DNA from: an uncultured Selenomonadales bacterium
Lineage (GTDB): Bacteria; Bacillota; Clostridia; Christensenellales; QALW01
Direction of reading: 5' to 3'
DNA length: 15,451 bases
Assembly (NCBI GenBank): GCA_905200615.1
Contig: CAJKLB010000048.1
Coordinates: forward strand, 1-15,451
The notes beneath the pieces are model-generated. The model made no database searches, was not told the DNA's origin, and saw only the letters and a program-made list of their open reading frames with translations. Both the position numbers and the translations under genes were made by a program. Shown here piece after piece: positions 5,388-12,776 of this stretch. How positions within the stretch are numbered: position 1 is the stretch's first letter; each line of letters opens with the position of its first letter.

Positions 5388-8300
5388 TTATACCTTCTGA
5401 ATAGAGATGACACATTTTAAATCATTGATATCCCATTCCTTGCTGTTTGAACCCGGTGCACCGAGAGATAGCGTATCGGCGAGGCAATCGGATTTGATTT
5501 CTTCGGAAAATTCCTCAGCAATGGAGCAAAGCGGCTCTTCGGCGGAAAGGGTGAGCTGAATGTGATCGGTTACTTCCAAGCCGATTTCCTTGCGCATGGT
5601 CTGTATTTTAGAAACTAACTCCCGCATATAGCCTTCCCGTCGAAGAGAATCAGAGATATTGGTATCCAGAACAACCGTAATGCCGGCCTCGCTTTGAGCG
5701 GTAAAGCCGGATTTATTGGCCGGCGTGATCAAAAGATCTTCCTGTGTAAGCGAAATCTCTGTTCCGTCAAGGGTAAAGGTTACGGTATTGGTTTGGTTAA
5801 GCTCTTTCATCAGTGCGGAGCCATCGGCAGAAGCGAGATAACGGTTGATACCGCCTACCAGTTTGCCGTATTTAGGACCTACCGTTCGAAGCTGCGGTTT
5901 AAAGGTATAGGTGATAAAATCACTGGAGTCATCGGTGAATTTTACTTCTTTTACGTTTAACTCATCCGCAAGTTCCCGGCAAAAATTTTCCGGAAGCTGC
6001 TTGGTACCGCTGATATACAGCGTTTGCAGCGGCTGGCGGTTTTTAATATTGGCCTCGTTCCGGCAGGCACGCCCCAACGCAACGGCCTTGAGCAGATATT
6101 CCATATCTTCTTCAAGTTCTTTGTTAATCCAGCTTGTATTTACTTCGGGGAAGGCGCACAAATGTACGCTTTCCGGCGCGCTTTCATCCAGGGAGCATAC
6201 CAAATTACGATATATTTCTTCTGCGATAAAAGGGGTGTAGGGGGCGGTAAGTTTAGTAAGCGTTACTAAAACGGTATAAAGCGTCATGTACGCGTTGATT
6301 TTATCCTGGCTCATTTGACTGCCCCAGTATCTTTCGCGGCCTCGGCGTACATACCAGTTGCTCAGCTCGTCTACAAAGTCGCCCAGTGCCCGCGCGGTTT
6401 CGGTAATTTTATAGTTTTCAAGGCCTGTATCGACAAAGGCAATCAGACTGTTGAGCTTAGAAAGAATCCATTGATCCATTACCGAAAGCTTGTTATATTC
6501 CAGCGTATAGGAGCGAGGATTAAACTGGTCGATTTCTGCATACATTACGTAAAACGCATACGTATTCCACAGCGTTCCCATGTATTTTCGCTGTGCCTCG
6601 CTGACGGCCTCCCCGTAAAACCGGGAAGGAAGCCACGGAGCGGAGCCGGTATAGAAATACCAACGTACCGCATCGGCGCCCTGCTTATCCAAAATACTCC
6701 ACGGATCCACAACGTTGCCTTTATGTTTGCTCATTTTAATACCGTCTTTGTCGTTTACGTGGCCTAAAACGATGCAGTTTTTAAACGGCGCTTTATCAAA
6801 CAGTAGTGTGGAAATGGCCAGCAGAGTATAAAACCAACCGCGTGTTTGGTCAATAGCTTCGCTGATGAAATCGGCCGGAAATAATTTTTCAAACGCCTCT
6901 TTATTTTCAAAAGGATAGTGCAGCTGTGCAAAAGGCATTGACCCGCTGTCAAACCAGCAGTCGATCACTTCCGGCGCCCGGTGCATATCGCGGCCGCATT
7001 TGGGACACTTCATCGTTAAAGGATCCAAAAACGGCTTATGCAGTTCAATATCTTCACTGCATCCTGTCCGTTCCGCCAACTCTTTCCGGGATCCTATCGT
7101 ATGAAAATGACCGCACTCGCATTCCCAAACGGGAAGCGGCGTTCCCCAATACCGCTCACGGGAGAGACCCCAGTCAATCACGTTTTCAAGGAAATTGCCC
7201 ATACGGCCATCCTTAATGCTTTCGGGAATCCAGTTTATGGAACGGTTATTACGAAGCAGTTGTTCCTTTACAGCCGTCATTTTGATAAACCAGGTGCTTC
7301 TGGCATAATAGATCAGCGGGGTATCACAGCGCCAGCAGAACGGATAACTATGGGTAAATTCCAGCGCTTTTACTAAGCTGCCGTTTTTTTCAAGATCTTT
7401 TATGATGTGCTTATCCGCATCCTTGATAAACATACCGGCATAGGGAGTTGCTTCTTCTGTAAAGCAGCCTTGCGGATTGATTAATTGAACAAAAGGCAGA
7501 TTGTTTTCACGTCCCACACGGGCGTCGTCTTCACCGAAAGCGGGAGCAATATGCACAATGCCGGAGCCGGCATCCAGCGTCACATAATCATCGGAAACTA
7601 CGTACCAAGCGCGTTTTTCTGTTTTTACAAAATTAAACAGAGGCAGGTAATCCATACCGCAGAGCTCACGCCCTTTTACGGTTTTGAGAATCCGGCAGCC
7701 CTCACCCAGGGAACTTTCCAGCAGTGCCGCGGCGGCAATATAAATACGGCCGTCTTTTTCGGCATAAACATAGTCTTCCTTTGCATTCACGCAAAGCGCA
7801 ACATTGGAGGGCAAGGTCCAAGGGGTAGTTGTCCAGGCAAGCAAATAGGTGTTTTCTTCATTTTTTACTTTAAAAGCAACAAAAACGCTGGTTTCCTTTA
7901 CGTCCTTATAACCCTGTGCAACTTCATGGGAGGAAAGCGCCGTTCCGCAGCGGGGACAATAGGGTACCACTTTATGTCCTTTATACAGTAACCCTTTTTC
8001 TGCAATGGTCTTTAAAGCCCACCATTCGCTTTCAATGTAGTCGTTTTCATACGTGACGTAAGGGTGTTCCATATCTACCCAATAACCTACACGGTCACTC
8101 ATTTTTTCCCATTCGCCTTTATACTTCCAAACGCTTTCTTTGCAGCGCTGAATAAACGGTTCAATGCCGAATTCTTCAATCTGCGGCTTGCCGCTGATGC
8201 CAAGCTGCTTTTCTACCTCCAGCTCTACCGGCAGACCATGCGTATCCCAGCCGGCCTTGCGCAGCACATGATATCCCTTCATTGTGCGGTAGCGCGGAAT

Positions 8301-8501
8301 GATATCCTTGATAACGCGCGTCAGAATATGGCCGATATGCGGTTTCCCGTTGGCTGTGGGGGGACCGTCATAAAATGTGAATTCCGGACCGCCCTCATTT
8401 TTTTTGGTGCTGCGCTTAAAAATGTCATGCTTACTCCAATAGGTAAGGATTTCTTTTTCCCGGTCAATAAAATTCAGATCGGTATCAACTTTTTTATACA
8501 T
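5388..8501 (-). CDS. ileS: Isoleucyl-tRNA synthetase, long (type 2, eukaryotic-like) form
   Basis: This 1037-residue class I synthetase charges tRNA-Ile with isoleucine in the cytoplasm. HIGH is at residues 55-58 (after DGPPTANGKP) and the KMSKS-type motif KMSKH at 589-593. The CP1 editing domain carries WTTTPWTLP (about 223-231) and GSGIVHIAPAFGEDD (about 312-326), so hydrolysis of mischarged valine should be retained. Cys pairs at 182/185 and 499/502 may bind metal. The length exceeds the roughly 930 residues of type 1 bacterial IleRS, and the N-terminal sequence style matches type 2 enzymes, known for natural mupirocin tolerance. I chose ATG 8501 because GGAGGT ends 7 bases upstream; an upstream in-frame GTG/ATG region reading through the leader overlaps the T-box and is not real. 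Expression is controlled by the T-box upstream. Confidence 0.97.
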   Translation of the reverse strand: MYKKVDTDLNFIDREKEILTYWSKHDIFKRSTKKNEGGPEFTFYDGPPTANGKPHIGHILTRVIKDIIPRYRTMKGYHVLRKAGWDTHGLPVELEVEKQLGISGKPQIEEFGIEPFIQRCKESVWKYKGEWEKMSDRVGYWVDMEHPYVTYENDYIESEWWALKTIAEKGLLYKGHKVVPYCPRCGTALSSHEVAQGYKDVKETSVFVAFKVKNEENTYLLAWTTTPWTLPSNVALCVNAKEDYVYAEKDGRIYIAAAALLESSLGEGCRILKTVKGRELCGMDYLPLFNFVKTEKRAWYVVSDDYVTLDAGSGIVHIAPAFGEDDARVGRENNLPFVQLINPQGCFTEEATPYAGMFIKDADKHIIKDLEKNGSLVKALEFTHSYPFCWRCDTPLIYYARSTWFIKMTAVKEQLLRNNRSINWIPESIKDGRMGNFLENVIDWGLSRERYWGTPLPVWECECGHFHTIGSRKELAERTGCSEDIELHKPFLDPLTMKCPKCGRDMHRAPEVIDCWFDSGSMPFAQLHYPFENKEAFEKLFPADFISEAIDQTRGWFYTLLAISTLLFDKAPFKNCIVLGHVNDKDGIKMSKHKGNVVDPWSILDKQGADAVRWYFYTGSAPWLPSRFYGEAVSEAQRKYMGTLWNTYAFYVMYAEIDQFNPRSYTLEYNKLSVMDQWILSKLNSLIAFVDTGLENYKITETARALGDFVDELSNWYVRRGRERYWGSQMSQDKINAYMTLYTVLVTLTKLTAPYTPFIAEEIYRNLVCSLDESAPESVHLCAFPEVNTSWINKELEEDMEYLLKAVALGRACRNEANIKNRQPLQTLYISGTKQLPENFCRELADELNVKEVKFTDDSSDFITYTFKPQLRTVGPKYGKLVGGINRYLASADGSALMKELNQTNTVTFTLDGTEISLTQEDLLITPANKSGFTAQSEAGITVVLDTNISDSLRREGYMRELVSKIQTMRKEIGLEVTDHIQLTLSAEEPLCSIAEEFSEEIKSDCLADTLSLGAPGSNSKEWDINDLKCVISIQKV

Positions 8502-8515
8502 CGAAAAGACCTCCG

Positions 8516-8554
8516 TAAAAAATAAGCCCTGTGCATTTGGAAAAAGCACAAGGC
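8516..8554 (-). terminator. Regulatory terminator of the T-box leader
   Basis: On the minus strand GCCTTGTGC (8554-8546) pairs with GCACAGGGC (8534-8526) over an 11-base loop, followed by TTATTTTTT. It ends right before the ileS ribosome binding site GGAGGT (8514-8509), the expected place for a T-box terminator. Confidence 0.92.
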
Positions 8555-8749
8555 ATAAAACCACCAAATAGCGCGTACAAACATACGGTGCCGCGTAATG
8601 AGCGGCCGACATCATTGCTTACTGCATGTTCGGCAATGCCCCTGACAGGTGATATTTGCTGCGGCGGGGAATATGCATTTTCACCGGGCTGCACTCTCTG
8701 AAAAGACCTTTGCCGCGAAACTTGTCCTGCTAAAGCGGGTTTTACTATT
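8516..8749 (-). ncRNA. T-box riboswitch leader of ileS (isoleucine, specifier ATC)
   Basis: Read on the minus strand, Stem I is clear: base GACA/TGTC, a specifier internal loop, a GCGGC/GCCGC helix, then CAGAGAG followed by a TGCA/TGCA-closed loop containing GGTGAAAA, the usual distal Stem I signature. The 3' side of the specifier loop reads AATATCACC, with the Ile codon ATC at 8653-8651. Downstream is a Stem III-like hairpin (GCCGAACAT with ATGTCGGC), a bulged helix with GGCACC at 8571-8596 as the antiterminator candidate, and the terminator at 8554-8516. Uncharged tRNA-Ile should promote read-through into ileS. The T-box element departs from consensus (see findings). Confidence 0.88.
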
Positions 8750-8755
8750 TACTTT

Positions 8756-8784
8756 ATTATATCTGTTTCTCTTTGCTTTGTAAA
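8756..8784 (-). promoter_or_regulatory. Sigma-A promoter of the ileS operon
   Basis: On the minus strand: TTTACA (8784-8779), a 17-base spacer and TATAAT (8761-8756). Predicted transcription start near 8749 gives a leader of about 248 bases, a normal T-box length. Confidence 0.82.
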
Positions 8785-8839
8785 GTAAAATTTTTACGAT
8801 TCGGTTTACCGTCAAGATACAGCCTTAGGGGCATTTTCG

Positions 8840-8868
8840 TTGACAGTAGGGGATAATAATGCTATAAT
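8840..8868 (+). promoter_or_regulatory. Perfect-consensus sigma-A promoter, divergent from ileS
   Basis: TTGACA (8840-8845), a 17-base spacer and TATAAT (8863-8868), preceded by TGC as an extended -10. The ribosome binding site GGGGG (8886-8890) and the ATG at 8898 follow. Its -35 lies about 55 bases from the -35 of the divergent ileS promoter. Confidence 0.9.
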
Positions 8869-8897
8869 TTTTAATAATCTGTTTTGGGGGCGGCATT

Positions 8898-9491
8898 ATG
8901 GAAAATGAAGAAAAAAATATTAAGCGCGTAGATAAAAGGCCGGCTTCATTATATAGTATTGTTATTTTTATTCTTGTGTTTACTATCGGGTACTTTTTTT
9001 ATCCGCAGTTATCCTTATATCTGCCTGTTCCCGGTATCGGACTTACGGTAAAAACGTACTATGAACCTGCCGCTGTTGCCGATATGCTGGATGCGGAATA
9101 TATTGCGGTGGCTACAGTATCCGGGCGGGGAAAAGTTGTTTCCAACCAATCGGCAGATAATAATATAGAGGTGTACACACCCGTAGAATTTACTCCGGTT
9201 ACTGTATTGAAGGGTAGTGTGAGTGGTGTATTTACGCTTCCGGAGTATGGCGGGAGCGCCCTGTTCCGGGGAACAAAATCGCAAAGACAACAAAAATACA
9301 ACGTGGTGTATCCTAATGCGGCGGAGTTTGAAAACGAAAAGACCTATCTTTTGTTTATTGATGAAAACCGGAATGTGATCAACGGAAAATACGGGGCGTT
9401 GGAACGCTCGGAAAACGGTACTTTTACGGATTCTTTCGGAAAAACATATACAATAGAACAGCTGCAGGAGCTTATAGGGGAGGAACAGTAA
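8898..9491 (+). CDS. Single-pass membrane-anchored protein of unknown function, coupled to the PBP
   Basis: The protein has 197 residues: a short charged cytoplasmic N-terminus, one membrane helix at about 18-35 (an uncleaved signal anchor), then an extracellular domain of about 155 residues. That domain follows a pattern seen in Gram-positive surface hypotheticals: a small beta domain with AEYIAVATV, then TPVTVLKGSVSG, an E-Y-G-G stretch and later EKTYLLFIDENRN. No catalytic motif is recognisable. Its stop codon directly abuts the ATG of the PBP gene, with no bases between, and the PBP ribosome binding site lies inside its 3' end, so the two are translationally coupled. A role at the cell envelope near the PBP is inferred from context only. 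Confidence 0.88.
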   Translation: MENEEKNIKRVDKRPASLYSIVIFILVFTIGYFFYPQLSLYLPVPGIGLTVKTYYEPAAVADMLDAEYIAVATVSGRGKVVSNQSADNNIEVYTPVEFTPVTVLKGSVSGVFTLPEYGGSALFRGTKSQRQQKYNVVYPNAAEFENEKTYLLFIDENRNVINGKYGALERSENGTFTDSFGKTYTIEQLQELIGEEQ

Positions 9492-11588
9492 ATGAAGAGA
9501 TTTCTCTGTAAGCTTTTTTTTCTATTTGCTGCGGCGGTTATTCTTATTGCTCTTTGCACTTCCTGCAGCGGAAATTCCTTTGACGGCGCTGCTACAGCGT
9601 ATTTGAATGCTTTTTGCCGGTTTGATTATAAACAAATGTATGATATGCTTACGCCCGGTTCCCAGGGAAGAGTCAGCTATGAGGAGTTTGTTGAGTATCA
9701 TAAAAAGGTATATGATATGCTGAAAATCGAAACGGTAACCGTGGAAAGAGGAGCTTCCGTGGATAACGGAAATTCAAAGGCTTACGATTATACAGCCACG
9801 TTTACGTCTTCTGAATACGGTACCTTTACTTATGAGATGCAGCTGGAAGTGTATAAAAAAACCAAGTTTTATCTAATTGCCTGGACACCGGCTAATGTGG
9901 TAACGGGAATGAATTGGTATGACCGTATTTTTTCCAGTACGCTGAAGGGAAAACGCGGAGAAATTTTTGACCGTGACGGACGAGTGATTGTTCAGAACGA
10001 TTACGCGATTACCGTTTATGCGGAAAAAGAAAAGATAGAAAGCCAAGCCGCGTCTGTGATTGAACAGATTGCGAAAATCTTGAATAAGGATTCTTCTGAG
10101 GTGAGGCAGGCATATGAAAAATCAAACGGAAGCACGGCAATATTTGCCACGATGTTTAAAGGAGAGCTTTCGCAGGAACAGGAAGACGCGCTGCTGGCCA
10201 TAGAAGGCGTGAAAGTTGATAGGGATTCTATTACACCGATTCGTTATTATCCTTACGGAAACGCGTTGGCACAGACGCTGGGGTATGCTACGCCCGTTAC
10301 CGAAGAAGACCGTGAGAATGAAAAGTATAAAAATCTGTTGGAGGGCACTCGTGTAGGCCGAAGCGGACTGGAGTTGGTTTATGATGAATATCTTCAGCCT
10401 GAAAACGGAATGCAGATCTATTTGCTTTCCGATGACAGCAAGACCAAAACCGTTTTATATGAAAAACCTGCCAGAGACGGCTATGATCTTGTTCTTACCG
10501 TAGATATCCTGCTGCAAAAGAATATAACCGATAAAATGACGGAATTGTATCAGAATTCCTCTACCGGTACGGCGAATGTTGTGGATCCGGTTACCGGCGC
10601 GGTGAGGGCATTGGTGAGCTATCCCAGTTATGACGCCAATATTTATGCCTTCGATAAAGCTACAAATTACGGAGATCTTTTTACAAATGAGCAGACACCG
10701 CTGCTGAATCGAAATGTTCAGGGAACGTATCCGCCGGGATCAATTTTTAAATCGATTATGGCGCTTATCGGGCTGGATACAGCTACGGTGAGTACGACTA
10801 CGGTATTTCCCTATGAAAATGAAATAGAGTATTATACTTATGAAAAAGATCGCTGGCGGCCTGCGGGAAGCAACTGGTCCCATTACATTGTGAGGGAAGC
10901 CTTTCGCAGCGCAGGAGATAAGGGACCGTTGACTATGAAACGCGCGCTTACCTGGTCGGATAATATTTATTTTGGGTGGCTGGCTATGCGTGTGGGAAAA
11001 GAAAATATGATCAGCTACGCGGCACGAATCGGAATAGGCGAAAGCATTCCGTTTGATTTGTCGGTAAAAAAATCGCAGCTGGCAAATTCTTTTGATACGC
11101 TTGACAGTGAAAAATTATTAGCGGATACGGGATTCGGCCAGGGAGAAATGCTGTTTGCTCCGCTGCAGTTGTGCAGTACTTTTTCACTTTTTGGAAACGG
11201 CGGAACAATTATGCAGCCGTATATTGTTCAGAGCATCTGTACAACCAATGAAAAAGGAGAATTGGAACCGATAAAAACAACGGAAGCAAAGGTATATAAA
11301 GAAAGCGTTTTTCCGTCCTCTACCGTATTAACGGTACGTGAAATTTTAGAAAATACCGCCAAAAACGGTACGGGAAAAAGCGGAACCAAGGGATTGATGG
11401 ATTCCATGCGTATTGCCGCTAAAACTGGTACCGCGCAGACCGGTACCACTGAGAGCGGAGAGATCGGCTGGTATGCCGGACTTGTGATTGAAGGCGGCGA
11501 AAAGGACGCGGTGCTTGTCAGCTCCGATATCGGTGATTTAAAATTTTCACTTGTCAATTATATTTTTAGTCAACTAAAGGATGAATGA
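9492..11588 (+). CDS. Class B penicillin-binding protein (transpeptidase) with MecA_N-like domain, lipoprotein-like anchor
   Basis: The 698-residue protein is a D,D-transpeptidase that cross-links peptidoglycan outside the membrane. The N-terminus is a hydrophobic signal ending LCTSC, with Cys25 as a plausible though non-ideal lipobox cysteine. Residues about 30-135 resemble the MecA_N/NTF2-like domain of PBP2a and B. subtilis PBP3-type proteins (AYLNAFCRFDYKQMYDML). The class B dimerisation segment follows (KRGEIFDRDG, 154-163). The transpeptidase triad is complete: SIFK 417-420 (nucleophile Ser417), SDN 489-491, KTGTA 644-648, with GFGQGEMLFAPLQ before the last. Members with MecA_N often bind beta-lactams poorly, but affinity cannot be read here. 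The ribosome binding site AGGGGAGG lies in the preceding gene. The IIC gene starts 9 bases after its stop. Confidence 0.95.
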   Translation: MKRFLCKLFFLFAAAVILIALCTSCSGNSFDGAATAYLNAFCRFDYKQMYDMLTPGSQGRVSYEEFVEYHKKVYDMLKIETVTVERGASVDNGNSKAYDYTATFTSSEYGTFTYEMQLEVYKKTKFYLIAWTPANVVTGMNWYDRIFSSTLKGKRGEIFDRDGRVIVQNDYAITVYAEKEKIESQAASVIEQIAKILNKDSSEVRQAYEKSNGSTAIFATMFKGELSQEQEDALLAIEGVKVDRDSITPIRYYPYGNALAQTLGYATPVTEEDRENEKYKNLLEGTRVGRSGLELVYDEYLQPENGMQIYLLSDDSKTKTVLYEKPARDGYDLVLTVDILLQKNITDKMTELYQNSSTGTANVVDPVTGAVRALVSYPSYDANIYAFDKATNYGDLFTNEQTPLLNRNVQGTYPPGSIFKSIMALIGLDTATVSTTTVFPYENEIEYYTYEKDRWRPAGSNWSHYIVREAFRSAGDKGPLTMKRALTWSDNIYFGWLAMRVGKENMISYAARIGIGESIPFDLSVKKSQLANSFDTLDSEKLLADTGFGQGEMLFAPLQLCSTFSLFGNGGTIMQPYIVQSICTTNEKGELEPIKTTEAKVYKESVFPSSTVLTVREILENTAKNGTGKSGTKGLMDSMRIAAKTGTAQTGTTESGEIGWYAGLVIEGGEKDAVLVSSDIGDLKFSLVNYIFSQLKDE

Positions 11589-11597
11589 GGTGTGTTT

Positions 11598-12689
11598 ATG
11601 GGGAAAAAAAGCGACAATATTTTTGCGCGTCTGGCAAGAAGATGGTTTATTGATGCTTTCAGCGCGATGGCTTTGGGTGTTTTTGCCACGCTGCTGATCG
11701 GTACGATTATTGGACAAATCGGTTCATGGATCGGTGCTTTTATTGGTGAAAATGATTCTTGGGCGATTCTCATTCGAGATTTCTTTATAAAGCTCAGTGA
11801 GTACGCCAAAAACGGTTACGTTGTGGGCGGTGCGATCGGTGTGGCTATCGCCAACGGATTAAAGGCAAAGCCGCTGGTGATTTTTTCTGCCGCAGGGTGC
11901 GGCGCTGTCGGTTATGTAGAGGGGGGCGGCCCGATCGGTGCGTATTTGGCCACTTTGGTAGGTGCGGAGCTGTCACAGCTGATTGCCGGCAAAACGCGGT
12001 TTGATATTTTGCTTGTTCCCAGCGTCAGCTTGCTTTCCGGCGGTATCGTCGGTATTTTAACCGGTCCGTATATCGATCGCTTCTGCGACTGGATCGGCAG
12101 AGAATTAGGAATTGCTATGGGCTTGCATCCCGTTTTAATGGGAATTATTGTTTCAGTGGTTATGGGTCTTGCGCTTACTGCGCCGATCTCCAGCGCGGCA
12201 ATTTCCGTGGTGGTATTTGATGCCGCCTTATTTACGGCGGATTCCAGTATTGCGCTGGCTGCCGGTGTGGCAACGGTAGGTTGCTGCTGCCAGATGGTAG
12301 GCTTTGCGGTTTCTTCCTGGCGTGAAAACGGATTCAGCGGATTTCTCGCTCAGGGACTTGGTACCTCCATGCTTCAAATATCCAATATTGTAAAGCATCC
12401 TTTGATTTTGATTCCTCCTACCTTGGCGTCAGCTATTTTAGGACCCATCGCCGCTACGCTGCTTACGGTAGAAAACGGAGCCGGTGTGTTCGCGGGAATG
12501 GGTACTTGCGGACTTGTAGGCCCGGCCGGTATGTGGATGTATATGATGAGCGGCGGATTTGATTGGTTTGCCTTTGTAAAAATATTGCTTATGTGCTTTA
12601 TTCTTCCCGCGATTCTTTCTCTTGTTATTTCCGAGGGAATGCGCAGAGCCGGATGGATTAAGAAAGGTGATATGTATTTGGAGTTGTAA
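11598..12689 (+). CDS. PfoR-like PTS IIC-family integral membrane protein
   Basis: This 363-residue, strongly hydrophobic protein has about eight to ten membrane segments and Gly-rich loops (VGGAIGVAIANGLKAKP, GCGAVGYVEGGGPIGAYLATLVG, CGLVGPAGMW). These match the PTS_EIIC_2 family (COG3641), which includes the Clostridium perfringens PfoR protein. No IIA or IIB domains are fused or encoded nearby, so a phosphotransferase transport role is not established; a regulatory or transport role for an unidentified solute is equally possible. I chose ATG 11598 because GAGG (11587-11590) lies 7 bases upstream and overlaps the PBP stop. The GTG at 11592 would sit on the ribosome binding site. Close spacing puts it in one transcript with the PBP. 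Confidence 0.88.
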   Translation: MGKKSDNIFARLARRWFIDAFSAMALGVFATLLIGTIIGQIGSWIGAFIGENDSWAILIRDFFIKLSEYAKNGYVVGGAIGVAIANGLKAKPLVIFSAAGCGAVGYVEGGGPIGAYLATLVGAELSQLIAGKTRFDILLVPSVSLLSGGIVGILTGPYIDRFCDWIGRELGIAMGLHPVLMGIIVSVVMGLALTAPISSAAISVVVFDAALFTADSSIALAAGVATVGCCCQMVGFAVSSWRENGFSGFLAQGLGTSMLQISNIVKHPLILIPPTLASAILGPIAATLLTVENGAGVFAGMGTCGLVGPAGMWMYMMSGGFDWFAFVKILLMCFILPAILSLVISEGMRRAGWIKKGDMYLEL

Positions 12690-12776
12690 GCGAAATATTT
12701 GAAGACTCCAAAGACTGCGCGCGGAATATAGTAATTTATTCGGAAAACAAAAGAGGCAAAACGGAGTTGAAGTGTG

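Noticed and set aside
8502..8615. N-terminal extension of ileS to an upstream in-frame start
   Set aside because: It would translate through the T-box terminator and the ribosome binding site; ATG 8501 has GGAGGT at the right spacing and aligns with the family's N-terminus.
8494..8694. Short minus-strand frame across the ileS leader
   Set aside because: It lies within the structured T-box RNA and has no ribosome binding site or protein-like features.
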